45,580 nucleotides of DNA, from contig CANRHV010000017.1 in NCBI GenBank assembly GCA_947630505.1, positions 1 through 45,580 of the forward strand, in the 5' to 3' direction. The notes below the pieces were generated by a model. That model saw only the letters and a program-made list of their open reading frames with translations, was not told where the DNA came from and did no database searches. The position numbers were made by a program, and so were the translations under genes. Of the stretch, positions 17,901 through 25,357 are shown piece by piece (within the stretch, counting starts at the first letter, position 1; every line of letters begins with the position of its first letter). This stretch comes from an uncultured Monoglobus sp. Its GTDB lineage: Bacteria > Bacillota > Clostridia > Monoglobales > Monoglobaceae.

Positions 17901-19278
17901 TAACATACGGATCGTCTTGGGTTCCGCTGCCGTAAAACGACTCGGGATTGTCAACAAGCACCGGTACGCCAAAATACGGGCTTATCGCCCACGCGAGATC
18001 GCTGTTTTGGTTAAGGCTGTCCGCGAGCCACTGCCTTGCAAGCTCCTCTCTGGCAACCGCTGTGGCGCAATCATCCTGTGCCTTTCCGTCGTTGAGGTAG
18101 TAGCAGTTGATCTCATTGTCCTTGCTTTTGTAGTCGCTGTTGCCAATGGGGGATAATGGCAGATCGGAGGCTGAGACATAGAGCAAGGCATCGCTATGAC
18201 CGTCTCCGAAGGCATCGCTATGACCGTCTCCGGTTCTGTATATGATGAGTTGTCCTGTATTATAGCAGTTTTCCAGCAAACTGTTTTGGTCATAGTATGA
18301 CGCAATACCCGCCGCCTTGGCAGCGTTGATCGTGGCTCCGAGTATATTTCCGGTATTATAGCAGTTCTTTATTATTCCGTTTTTCTTTTCACCCGTTATG
18401 CCGCCTGTATTATAACTATTATGATAACCTGCATACAAGCGAGAAGAAACGCCGGGCGGTCTGTCACCCGAAAGCGCATCGTTATTTCTGACCTCCGCGG
18501 TGTTATAGCAGTTCAATATATTTCCGCCGCGGCTCTCTCCGGCGATGCCTCCGAAATGGTTGAGACGGAAATTCGAGTCAATATTTGCGGGATCTCCGCT
18601 AACGCTGCCATAGTTTCCGCAGCTGATTATATCGGCGCCGCTTGAGCCGACGATGCCGCCGACATATCCGCAATAATTAAATGAATAATTTTCCATGGAA
18701 ATAGTGCAGCGGTTTGTGCAGTTTTCGATAACTCCGTCGCTGTATCCCGCGATGCCGCCGATATATCGGAGCGCGGTGATCTTGCCGCTGACGCTCACGT
18801 TTTTGACCGAGCCGCCCTCGCCTATATATCCGAACAAGCCTTGATAATCTCCGGTCTTATTATTCGCGTACGCGGAACCTTTAAGTATACATATATTGAG
18901 CACAGAGTAACCCGCGCCGTCGAAATGACCCTTAAACGGCACGTTCGGATTTCCGATAGCTGCATGCTGATCGTTTTCATTGCCTTCAAGGTCAATGTTG
19001 CCCGTCAGCCTGAAATACTGATTTTCGCAGCTGTTTCCGCCGTTGACCCAGTCGCGGAACACGGTAAAATCATCCTTGTTTGAAATGAGATAAGGACTTG
19101 CCTCCGTGCCCTCGCCCGAAAGATTTAAGACGGCTTCCGGGGGATCGGTCTCGCCCTGAAGATTTAATCCGTCCGCCGCCGAAACGCCAAGCGTAAACCC
19201 CGGCAGAACCGGCATAAGCCCAACAACCATCACGACCGTGAGTAAAATCCCGATCAACCTTTTTAAAGTTTCTTTCAT
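8971..19278 (-). CDS. Giant S-layer-anchored surface protein with GLUG, Ig-like, cohesin-like, DUF6273-like and SLH domains (3435 aa)
   Basis: A signal peptide (about 1-34, ending SAADG) leads into four large modules starting near 53, 447, 734 and 1407. Each opens with a G-G/S-T-x2-DPY-type segment and a DIDLS-like motif, and contains many GLUG-type repeats (YVGGIVG, NVGGIAG, up to about 1640). Next come an InlB-like B-repeat region (about 1663-1733), Ig-like domains (about 1839-1953 and two at 2198-2352), two chitobiase-C-terminal-like domains (about 2354-2517), a cohesin-like beta domain (about 2520-2652), a Thr/Pro/Glu linker, a DUF6273-like domain (about 2736-3020), a long TEPTNAPT linker (about 3022-3203) and three SLH domains (about 3250-3435). 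SLH domains bind secondary cell-wall polymer, so the protein should be displayed on the cell surface. Its role is probably adhesion, or scaffolding via the cohesin-like domain; no catalytic domain is seen. It is one continuous frame with its own terminator. Confidence 0.9.
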   Translation of the reverse strand: MKETLKRLIGILLTVVMVVGLMPVLPGFTLGVSAADGLNLQGETDPPEAVLNLSGEGTEASPYLISNKDDFTVFRDWVNGGNSCENQYFRLTGNIDLEGNENDQHAAIGNPNVPFKGHFDGAGYSVLNICILKGSAYANNKTGDYQGLFGYIGEGGSVKNVSVSGKITALRYIGGIAGYSDGVIENCTNRCTISMENYSFNYCGYVGGIVGSSGADIISCGNYGSVSGDPANIDSNFRLNHFGGIAGESRGGNILNCYNTAEVRNNDALSGDRPPGVSSRLYAGYHNSYNTGGITGEKKNGIIKNCYNTGNILGATINAAKAAGIASYYDQNSLLENCYNTGQLIIYRTGDGHSDAFGDGHSDALLYVSASDLPLSPIGNSDYKSKDNEINCYYLNDGKAQDDCATAVAREELARQWLADSLNQNSDLAWAISPYFGVPVLVDNPESFYGSGTQDDPYVIKNARSLAHFRDYVNNGNDCTGKYVRLDADIDMSILGNSTAPIGMIKTPFNGHFDGNGHRISGLGEFTPDYFEFFPRGLFGCIGSEGTVTRLSVSGTIAKDDTDHTDYELGAIAGTCYGKITNCYTDVYFRCGSGGWTGGIVGILENGGEISDCYSIGKPDNASFSGGLVFEMKDGSKMSNSYYYNLDIGDGLFGRIACRKADSAVIENCYCLEETRPAYTYRAVVVPDIRSWMITEDEFKNLAAELNRDTGEVTWANSTSLGRPILCENPETTFRGGSTDEDPWIISDAASLQRFRNYINSGKGEGEYFRITNDIDLSSTYGRGKTSWTPIGSSSVPFRGTLDGGGHKISGLYISDSASLFGFLFNPLSGNSPCQGLFGSIGESGTVMNLSVTGSIKCTADYAGIIAGKCDGQMYNCFAAGDITANGRIVSVGDPSDIPHGDYVGGIAGECLGTLSLCGSAVTINADGSYVGGIVGKYGNNLLSVCTVHENYENITSSITAKGNYVGGIVGEIGTGGGAVSRGVTACESGAAVSGGDHVGGIAGNMNGGALAENPEESLENSSAIGGCTNSGAIKGGNYIGGIAGEAATAVVESCQSTGEVSGKAEVGGITGRAANGVMISCGVGGSVSGEGDDVGGITGSSENETVSNSYLLTEVDVTGGKNVGGIVGSAKNVEITNCYIAGGGTITGIGENTGGIAGYYYTHASDAAIENSTNNNNVSGVLYTGGIVGYADMVSLSYITDCSNSGDIHGGDFTGGIAAFGTYALGIRSCANSGKVDGKDSVGGISGFYQNNPLDFIMETYNIGAVSGKTNVGGIAGHDTGRIINSYNAGTVTGEENIGGIAGNREIDTVLSDGSARCANSYNYGAVTGNTNVGAVYGISSANNSENVYYLSTAAQSACGSGDDSGITAQDERQFESLAGTLGEYSWKQSPILGRPILIINPEIGINGNGTLDVPYEIPDLDTLESVREYVNDGARSAYFKLTNDIDLSEKYGEGKESWTSIGSDYEHPFKGIFDGGGHTISGLYVNGGEYTGLFGVVRGGMVKNLAVSGSVNGGDFSGGIIGCIEGGTIENCLNECDVWTNGKSAVKTGGIVGSFEKDLNNLAASNISNSLSLGHVSGPAYVGAIAGGSGSPDSKATNCYYLEGTAPSGVGGSGGSGSPEAKTVDELMSGSVAHLLQNGGAGPIWGQTIGTDEHPVLTSDINKQVYKVGFNAGSTDAIFAPQYVNYGGTITLPELSSENDVQIFEKWSTTESEPYDEFTTQTQVTQDLTLYPIGRVKFGGESDVIKLKADEGYDPAITVDLDNYISYAKNEVSSKGNFTYTITDDDRTGAIITGSSTMLIPKGLTMGEYNIRITAKENEPGLALMSVDEYGTNDVELLVRLSIRTRASYVETTADQEVTYGEPLTLTAQVSRADSGISLAAVTDTVNFYVGNTLLGTADVEYTNQTRDSGSATLVTTADKRFAIGENKIRAEYGGSLNLSGSGSDEITVVMKQKPIEYATIALSKAYDETPDADILLIPLNAYEDDVYAIAMGEFPSAEVGEYKTVNITETMLFGDDEEYYSIEESKQDVPLEFPASIIEGSDEPTVVMPDYYCGCLGMQLPIPMYAGGTEDVTYMFKAKDADDSTYSEDAPITAGEYTIKAIFPETEVYSEAEAYDDFIVHHKYGEWNITKEPTQNTTGTAERQCLGCDNIETKELPTLAATDFWKKGTRTEPTSSSDGSQEYNNSEYGTVTETIPKLTITGIQIASEPTNTMVVEDTPLDTSGLAVEAVYSDGSTVEITDYKLSGFDTTEIGTHTVTVTYGDFTDTFDITVEAKSVTGIEITQLPDRPEYTLGEKLDTTGMIVTASYNNNTTEEIKDYTISEITNQAGEQTITVTYEGKTAEFTVNVIAPAAPPETVETPLINAADYYVGKKVTLSCVTDGSEIHYTTDGSEPDENSPIYSETFTLSETKTVKAIAYKDGMTPSGTAEKTIEVKTVSAPRFSYPSGEVDAGTIVTFTCSIDGAEIYYTTEDELTSENAKLYNGGIAITGDTTIKAIAVKKGMKYSGMSEATYTVRSTWTEGVLLTPGYVDCKAGEDAYIPVYMFADSNVSDYKLTINYDSERFDFVSVMAAEEIAAAMSAVVGDGSVTIRCSGEVPFNDEICLLELRAKEDAPDGNYNITISDVTVTMTDHANADIKLYDGTVTLYTDVPPGPVDTPEPTATIEPTAEPTNEPTNAPTTEPSTEPEPSAAASTEPSTEPEPSAAASTEPEPSATTEPIETSTPEPSATAEPGSVKLGSYLQMGTYYGAPILWRCVDTDENGTLMLADKIICLKPLDAAGGAVTAAGSHSRNPYRESGASNYWADSNMRSWLNSEAAAGDVDWLCGNPPDKDHVWSGFNAYDQEAGFLTNFTQAELSAIKTVNQKSILASPEYDAGMATMGTEPHRYEYEIEKLAANFDSAYAEYVTDRMFLLDVKQLSAVYNNGDVLGEDYYIGEPTTECVENNEYKREGGPEAGEKWHYWLRTPLTDLGYDVRYVYSPGRIGGGSADLSYVGVRPAFYLDASADFAAGTGDPNDPYRFETEPEPSASAEPSTEPEPSATVEPTETSAPATSAEPSTEPEPSAAASSEPSTEPTNAPTTEPTTPTAEPTNAPTTEPTTPTAEPTNAPTTEPTTSTTEPTNAPTTEPTSAPTTEPTTPTTEPTTPTTEPTNAPTTEPTNAPTTEPTNAPTTEPTNAPTTEPPAVPTTEPTIAPTQTSRPSYGGGSTGSSGFSTGGAVATATPAATTAPDASGSTSPEQPTAPTLAPAADSGLPFTDVNPSDWYYQAVSEIYSLGLMTGETDTMFAPNDTLTRGMFVCILNRLDGAESAAEPIYSDVDPNEYYASAVTWGTKTGVIEGYGDGTFGPNDAVTREQTAAILWRYSKQLGEDVSASADISGFADSGNVSEYAQTAMAWACSKEIINGYEDNTLRPASDITRAETAVMLIRYTNPER
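9700..10068 (-). repeat. Coding minisatellite: 24-bp units encoding TEPTNAPT
   Basis: About fifteen units of a 24-bp sequence, with some shortened units, encode Thr/Pro/Glu-rich linker octapeptides such as TEPTNAPT and TEPTTPT between the DUF6273-like and SLH regions of the giant protein. Adjacent units are nearly identical at the DNA level, so copy number could change by slippage without a frame shift. A second, more degenerate Ser/Glu/Pro-rich block lies at about 11070-11300. Confidence 0.85.
18185..18232 (-). repeat. Perfect 24-bp tandem duplication in the giant gene
   Basis: Two identical 24-bp units (18185-18208 and 18209-18232) encode GDGHSDA twice in the first GLUG module. Perfect identity suggests a recent in-frame duplication. 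Confidence 0.85.
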
Positions 19279-19325
19279 TAAAAACCCTCCTTGTGTGTAT
19301 GTGTGTTAATTATTTTCAAATTATA

Positions 19326-19373
19326 GCCTCGCCCCTTGGGGAGAGGTGCCCGCTTGCGGGCGGAGAGGGGTTT
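19326..19373 (+). repeat. REP-like palindromic element, copy 2
   Basis: Same outer sequence as the copy at 8838, with a CCCGCTTGCGGG inner hairpin. It is convergent with copy 3. Confidence 0.8.
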
Positions 19374-19392
19374 CCCCTGCGGTTTGGAACAT

Positions 19393-19440
19393 AAACCCCT
19401 CTCAGTCGCCTCCGGCGCCAGCTCTCCCCAAGGGGCGAGC
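19393..19440 (-). repeat. REP-like palindromic element, copy 3 (inverted)
   Basis: Reads AACCCCTCTC at its left end and finishes with CTCTCCCCAAGGGGCGAGGC-type sequence, the reverse complement of copies 1 and 2. With the repeat at 19459 it mirrors the arrangement left of the giant gene. Confidence 0.8.
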
Positions 19441-19458
19441 CTAATATAAACCGCAAAA

Positions 19459-19496
19459 TAGTCCTAGTCTCTAGTCCCTATTTCCTAGTCCCTGCG
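19459..19496 (-). repeat. Dispersed ACTAGGGACTAGG-type repeat, right inverted copy
   Basis: The reverse complement begins CGCAGGGACTAGGAAATAGG and continues with two more ACTAG units. It matches the left copy at 8790-8825 at nearly every position. Confidence 0.75.
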
Positions 19497-19502
19497 TTAT
19501 CA

Positions 19503-19590
19503 CCTCATCAGTCAGGCTATCGCCTGACAGCTTCCCCTCAAGGGGAAGCCTAATTTGCCTCGCCCCCGAGGGGCCCCTCTCTGGGTCGCA
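19503..19590. repeat. Degenerate REP-like variants
   Basis: One unit contains GTCAGGCTATCGCCTGAC followed by CTTCCCCTCAAGGGGAAGCC; a second short palindrome is CCTCGCCCCCGAGG followed by GGCCCCTCTC. Both resemble the other REP copies but are diverged or truncated. Confidence 0.6.
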
Positions 19591-19709
19591 ATAAACCGCT
19601 TTGATCGTTTTTAGATTATATCATAAAAGAATCGGTTTTCAATACTTATGACACGAAACGGCCGTTTTTGAACACGAATAGTCATTGATAATGTTTTTTA
19701 AAATTTATG

Positions 19710-19738
19710 TTGAATATTGAAAAACCTTATGTTATAAT
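19710..19738 (+). promoter_or_regulatory. Sigma-A promoter of the Na/Pi cotransporter
   Basis: TTGAAT (19710-19715) and TATAAT (19733-19738) with a 17-bp spacer. The ATG at 19822 is about 80 bp further on. Confidence 0.75.
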
Positions 19739-19821
19739 GGTTCGGGTGTTAATTTTTAAGAAAATTTTAAGACTTTCGCGTTATAATTCACCAAAAGATA
19801 CGCGACACGGGAGAAATATAT

Positions 19822-21579
19822 ATGGACATATTTTCGATCTTAACGCTGCTGGGCGGGCTCGCGCTGTTCCTGTTCGGCATGAACTACATGGGCGACAGCC
19901 TGAAAAAGCTGTCGGGCAGCAAGCTTGAGACGATACTCAGCAAGCTGACGTCAAACAGGTTCAAGGGCTTTCTGCTCGGCTTCGGCGTGACCGCCGTTAT
20001 CCAGAGCTCGTCCGCCGTTATGGTTATGCTTGTGGGCTTTGTGAACTCGGGCATAATGAATCTGGTGCAGACCACAAGCGTGCTGATGGGCGCCAATATC
20101 GGAACCACGGTCACCGGCTGGCTGCTGAGCACCTCGGGTATCTCGGGCGGGAACATCCTGCTCAAGATGCTGACACCTTCCGCCTTCACTCCGGTGCTTG
20201 CGGCGGTGGGTCTCGGGCTCAACATGTTTTCGAAATCAGACGCAAAAAAGAACGTGGGCTCGATATTGATCGGCTTCGCGGTGCTGATGTTCGGCATGGA
20301 GATGATGTCGGACGCCACAGAGGGTCTTCAGGACAGTCAATATTTCAAGGACACGCTCGTTATGTTCTCTCACCCCCTGACGGGAATTTTGGCCGGAACC
20401 TTGTTCACCGCGGTTATACAGTCGTCCTCGGCGTCGGTCGGAATACTTCAGGCGCTGTCGCTCACAAACGCGATACCCGTCTCAACCGCGCTGCCCATTA
20501 TCCTGGGCATGAACATAGGCGCGGCCCTGCCGCCCGTGCTTTCGGCTATCAACGGAAACACCGACGCGAAACGTGTCGCCGCGTCCTGCGTTTACATAAA
20601 AATAATCGGCGTTGTGGTTATAGCCGCGCTGTTTTACGCGCTTAACGCGGCTTTTGACTTCGGGTTCATGAGCGCAAACTCGTCGGTATTCTCGATAGCG
20701 TTTATACACACGGTGTTCAATATTCTGTCCACCGCCGTGCTGATGCCCTTCTGCGGCGGCATAGAAAAACTTTCGGAAATGACGTTCAAAAAAAAAGGCG
20801 AGGAAGCCGATCTGTTCAACAGTCTGGACGACAGGTTTTTGAGCTATCCCGCGTTCGCTGCGGGCAAGACCCGCGAGCTGACCGTGGACATGGCGGCGCT
20901 GACAAAAACCTCGGTAGGCCGAGCGCTCGAGCTGCTCAAGGAATATGACGAGGGAGCGCGCAAGCTGATCGTCGATCAGGAGCGCACGATCGACACCTAC
21001 GAGGACAGACTGAACGCGTACCTCGCGGCGCTCACCAAGCAGCAGCTGACAATAGCCGAGAGCACCGAGATAACCACGCTTATCCATATAATCGGCGACG
21101 TTGAGAGGATATCGGACTACGCCAGGAGCCTTGCGGGAACCGCGAGGGAAATGTTCAATCAAAGCATTGAGCTTTCGGACAGCGCGGCAAACGAGATCAT
21201 CGTGATCTCAAACGCGATAAACGACATAATGGGACTGACCGTCACGGCCATCAAAAAAAGCGACAGCGTCGCGGCCCTCAAAATAGAGCCGCTCAACCGC
21301 GTTATAGACGAAATAAGCCACGAAATGAAAAAGAACCACATAACGCGGCTCCAGAAAAACGAGTGCAGCACCGAGTTCGGCTTTGTTTTCTCAAATCTTT
21401 TGAACTATCTGGGCAAGATCGCCGCCCACTGCTCAAACATCGCCGTGTATCTGCTGCAAGAGAGGGACAACGTGCTGTTCTCGGCGCATGAGTACAAAGA
21501 CCGTCTCAGCGGCGACAACGTTGACTACATTCGGGATATCTACGACGGGTACCGCGAAAAATACACTCTCGCCTATTAA
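19822..21579 (+). CDS. Na/Pi cotransporter family protein with C-terminal PhoU-like domain
   Basis: A 585-residue inner-membrane protein. The two inverted NptA/PNaS repeats each carry the signature QSSSA (61-65 and about 200-204), as in type II sodium-phosphate cotransporters. About eight or nine hydrophobic helices fill residues 1-310. The remaining third (about 340-560) is helical and soluble and resembles PhoU, which senses phosphate status. It likely imports phosphate using sodium, although bacterial relatives can also be exporters (YjbB). It is monocistronic, with a consensus promoter and a GGGAGAA site upstream, and converges with tgt at a 1-bp gap. Confidence 0.93.
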   Translation: MDIFSILTLLGGLALFLFGMNYMGDSLKKLSGSKLETILSKLTSNRFKGFLLGFGVTAVIQSSSAVMVMLVGFVNSGIMNLVQTTSVLMGANIGTTVTGWLLSTSGISGGNILLKMLTPSAFTPVLAAVGLGLNMFSKSDAKKNVGSILIGFAVLMFGMEMMSDATEGLQDSQYFKDTLVMFSHPLTGILAGTLFTAVIQSSSASVGILQALSLTNAIPVSTALPIILGMNIGAALPPVLSAINGNTDAKRVAASCVYIKIIGVVVIAALFYALNAAFDFGFMSANSSVFSIAFIHTVFNILSTAVLMPFCGGIEKLSEMTFKKKGEEADLFNSLDDRFLSYPAFAAGKTRELTVDMAALTKTSVGRALELLKEYDEGARKLIVDQERTIDTYEDRLNAYLAALTKQQLTIAESTEITTLIHIIGDVERISDYARSLAGTAREMFNQSIELSDSAANEIIVISNAINDIMGLTVTAIKKSDSVAALKIEPLNRVIDEISHEMKKNHITRLQKNECSTEFGFVFSNLLNYLGKIAAHCSNIAVYLLQERDNVLFSAHEYKDRLSGDNVDYIRDIYDGYREKYTLAY

Positions 21580-21580
21580 A

Positions 21581-22714
<1,134 letters not shown>

Positions 22715-22734
22715 TTACCTCCGATTGTGACCCA

Positions 22735-22822
22735 CCTACGCGGGCGGCCGGGGTCGTCCGCCCCTACGGAACTTTGCGCACTATCGTCGTAGGGGACGAC
22801 GACCTCGGCGTCCCGCGGGCGG
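22735..22822. repeat. Second palindromic repeat family
   Basis: A left arm with GCGGGCGGCCGGGGTCGTCC and CCCCTACG is mirrored by CGTAGGGGACGACGACC and CGGCGTCCCGCGGGCGG. It forms a long imperfect palindrome in the tgt-queA gap and differs from the CTCGCCCCTTGGGG family beside it. Confidence 0.65.
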
Positions 22823-22839
22823 ATAATATCCGCCTGTCT

Positions 22840-22900
22840 GCCTCGCCCCTTGGGGAGAGGTGAATTTTCGCCAAAGGCGAAAAGACGGAAAGGGGTTCAT
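22840..22900 (+). repeat. REP-like palindromic element, copy 4
   Basis: Starts GCCTCGCCCCTTGGGGAGAG, has an inner TTTTCGCCAAAGGCGAAAA hairpin and ends GGAAAGGGGTT. It ends only about 5 bp from the queA stop codon. Confidence 0.8.
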
Positions 22901-22904
22901 CCCT

Positions 22905-23927
22905 CTAAATCATCATCGCGTCGCCGAAGCTGAAAAACCTGTATTTTTCTTTGACGGCGGTCTCGTACGCCTTGAATATATTCTCTTTCCCCGCGAATGC
23001 CGAAACAAGCATAAGCAGCGTGGATTCGGGCAGGTGGAAATTCGTGATTATCCCGTCGGTTATCTTGAACTTATACCCCGGATATATGAAGATGCTCGTG
23101 TCGCCTATCTCTGGGCGCATAAAGCCGTTTTCGTCCGCCACGGTCTCAAGGGTGCGCACCGAGGTGGTGCCGACGGCTATTATCCTGCCGCCCGCCTCGC
23201 GGGTCTTGTTGATAATATCCGCCGCCTCGGGCGTGACCTCGTAGTGCTCGGTGTGCATGACGTGGTCCTCGACGTTCTCGACCGACACGGGCCTAAATGT
23301 GCCGAGCCCCACGTGCAGCGTGAGGTAGGCGGTATTTACGCCCTTTTTCTTTATCTTATCGAGCAGCTCGTTTGTGAAGTGGAGCCCCGCGGTGGGCGCC
23401 GCCGCCGAGCCCTCTATCTTTGAGTAGACCGTCTGGTACCGCTCCTTGTCCTCAAGTTTTTCTTTTATGTAGGGCGGCAGAGGCATCTCGCCGAGCCTGT
23501 CAAGCAGCTCCTCCCACACGCCGTCGTACTCAAAGCGGACTATCCTGTTTCCGTCGGGCTTTACCTCGATTATCTCGGCACGCAGCAGTCCGTCTCCGAA
23601 CACGAACCGAGCGCCCGTCCGCGCCCGTTTTCCGGGTTTTAATATAACATTCCAAGTGTTTATGTCAAGGCGCTTGAGCAGCAGGAACTCGATCCTGCCT
23701 CCGCTGCCTTCCTTTACGCCGTGAAGGCGCGCGGGAATAACCCGGGTGTTGTTCATAACGAGACAATCGCCCGGGTTTAAATATTCGATTATGTCCCTGA
23801 AATGACGATGCTCGATTCCGCCGTTGGTTTTGTCAAGCACCATCAGGCGGGACGAGCTTCTGTCCTCAAGGGGCCGCTGGGCGATAAGCTCCTGCGGCAG
23901 GTCGTAGTAAAAATCCTTTGTTGTCAT
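22905..23927 (-). CDS. queA: S-adenosylmethionine:tRNA ribosyltransferase-isomerase
   Basis: A 340-residue protein that transfers and isomerises the ribosyl group of SAM onto preQ1-tRNA, giving epoxyqueuosine. It has the QueA start [20 protein letters not shown] (about 5-24), the FLLLKRL segment, PTAGLHFT (about 178-185), [14 protein letters not shown] (about 199-212) and the C-terminal [16 protein letters not shown] motif. Length is normal. It follows the SpoIID-like gene with a 1-bp gap, so it is probably in the glycosyltransferase-glmS-spoIID operon. tgt lies just beyond the repeats. Confidence 0.96.
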   Translation of the reverse strand: MTTKDFYYDLPQELIAQRPLEDRSSSRLMVLDKTNGGIEHRHFRDIIEYLNPGDCLVMNNTRVIPARLHGVKEGSGGRIEFLLLKRLDINTWNVILKPGKRARTGARFVFGDGLLRAEIIEVKPDGNRIVRFEYDGVWEELLDRLGEMPLPPYIKEKLEDKERYQTVYSKIEGSAAAPTAGLHFTNELLDKIKKKGVNTAYLTLHVGLGTFRPVSVENVEDHVMHTEHYEVTPEAADIINKTREAGGRIIAVGTTSVRTLETVADENGFMRPEIGDTSIFIYPGYKFKITDGIITNFHLPESTLLMLVSAFAGKENIFKAYETAVKEKYRFFSFGDAMMI

Positions 23928-23928
23928 G

Positions 23929-25329
23929 TTAGTATGCTGTTATTATCTCGGCGCCGGTGAAGTAGTGGGTCAGGATGTCGGCGAAATTATAGCCGCTCTC
24001 GGCCATGCCTTTGGCCCCGTACTGGCTCATACCGACGCTGTGTCCCCAGCCCGTGCCTTTGAACGTGAAGCTCGTGTTGGGCGCGGTCTGCTCCTCCGCC
24101 GAGTCGGTATAGGTCTTTTGATAAACTCCGTTTGTGGTGTACAGCGTGTCGCCGCTTACCCGGTTCCTGCCCATATCGCTGAGTATCTCGATCTGCTTGG
24201 GTCTGCGGCGTATCAGCTTCTCGCCGTCGGTCACGGCTATATTGGCTTGGTTCTGAGCCTCGCCGTCGCCCACGACCGTGAACATCTGGCTCTTTGTCAC
24301 CGAGCCGAACAGCGTTCTGCACTCCTCGCGCTCAACCGTCTTTATGGCGGTGTTGCCCGTAACTCTGAGCTTTATAACCCTGCCCTCGAGCGAATACTCG
24401 AGCGCCTCGATCTTCTGCACGTCGCCCACCTCGTAGCCTCTGTTGCGCATGATAGTGGATGCTTCGTCGGCAGTCAGCGTGCCCGACCACACGCCGTTCG
24501 GTATGTTCTCGGTGTCCTCAAAGCTGTTATCGACGCTCACCAGATACGGAACCTCGTTGCCCCAGACGTATTTCACATCCTCGGTGGTCGAACCCATGGA
24601 CGATGAGTAGTAGCAGCTGCACAGCTCGCCGTTATATCCGAGCACCATGCCCCGCGTCGCGTCGACCGCGTCGTAAATAGACTCGGCCTCTCTGGACATT
24701 CCCGTATACATCTGGCAGTGGGTGTTGGCACATATGTCAAAACCGTAGCTTGAATGCTTGCCTATATTTTGAAGCGCGTAGTTGCGCGAGCATATCGCCT
24801 GAGCCTTTAGCGCCTCAAGGGGCCACGACTCACTCATCTCGCGGGAGACCACGCCGTATAAATACTGGTCCACATCCACAACGTTTATCGCCGCGAAATT
24901 GTCGCCGTCCTTTATCAGATTAAGGCTGCCGCGGTAGCCTATGCCCTCAAACGTGAACCGCTCCTCCCAGAAATCGGTGTAGAACGGGCAGAGTCCGACT
25001 CCGCTGTTTCCGTTTTCGGTGTAGAGAGTGTTGCCATCGGTGTCCTGCACGACTATGCTGTCTCCGCTGCGGCGGATCATTACCGTTTGATTTTCGATAA
25101 TTTGCTCCTCAACAAATGTGCGGTCGTCAAAGGTTCCCACATAGAAGCCGCGCTCCGATGTGACCGTGGCGACCGACTTGGCGGACGAGCCGTAGTTTAA
25201 TCCCACTTTCAGTATCCGCTGCACCGAGATCTCGGCGTTTGCCGGGCGGACCTCAACGCACATCAGCGCCAGCGTTGTCATAAATGCCAGAACCGCGCAG
25301 ATCAAGCGGATAACGTGAGTTTTTGTCAT
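23929..25329 (-). CDS. SpoIID/LytB-domain protein
   Basis: A 466-residue exported protein. The ATG at 25329 (MTKTHVIRL) has a GAGGTGAT site; the upstream extension of the frame overlaps glmS and was discarded. A signal peptide or anchor spans about 5-30, ending ANAE. The SpoIID domain shows [18 protein letters not shown] (around 167-184), with the Glu expected for a lytic transglycosylase, and the C-terminal [20 protein letters not shown] motif. SpoIID degrades septal peptidoglycan during engulfment in sporulation; vegetative paralogues with the same domain also exist. The long N-terminal part (about 30-140) looks like an extra sensory or SPOR-like domain. Because it sits with glmS, it may be a SpoIID-like paralogue rather than SpoIID itself. 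Confidence 0.9.
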   Translation of the reverse strand: MTKTHVIRLICAVLAFMTTLALMCVEVRPANAEISVQRILKVGLNYGSSAKSVATVTSERGFYVGTFDDRTFVEEQIIENQTVMIRRSGDSIVVQDTDGNTLYTENGNSGVGLCPFYTDFWEERFTFEGIGYRGSLNLIKDGDNFAAINVVDVDQYLYGVVSREMSESWPLEALKAQAICSRNYALQNIGKHSSYGFDICANTHCQMYTGMSREAESIYDAVDATRGMVLGYNGELCSCYYSSSMGSTTEDVKYVWGNEVPYLVSVDNSFEDTENIPNGVWSGTLTADEASTIMRNRGYEVGDVQKIEALEYSLEGRVIKLRVTGNTAIKTVEREECRTLFGSVTKSQMFTVVGDGEAQNQANIAVTDGEKLIRRRPKQIEILSDMGRNRVSGDTLYTTNGVYQKTYTDSAEEQTAPNTSFTFKGTGWGHSVGMSQYGAKGMAESGYNFADILTHYFTGAEIITAY

Positions 25330-25357
25330 AATATCACCTCGTTTGTCAGTGACTGTT

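Larger units (their letters stand above)
19279..19821. other. Repeat-filled intergenic region between the giant gene and the Na/Pi transporter
   Basis: The region holds two REP-like elements facing each other, an inverted ACTAGG-type repeat, further REP variants and the transporter promoter. The giant gene has a GGAGGG ribosome-binding site. A minus-strand TATAAT (19320-19325) is present upstream of it, but the expected -35 position falls in a REP element and has no match. Its true promoter is therefore uncertain. Confidence 0.6.
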
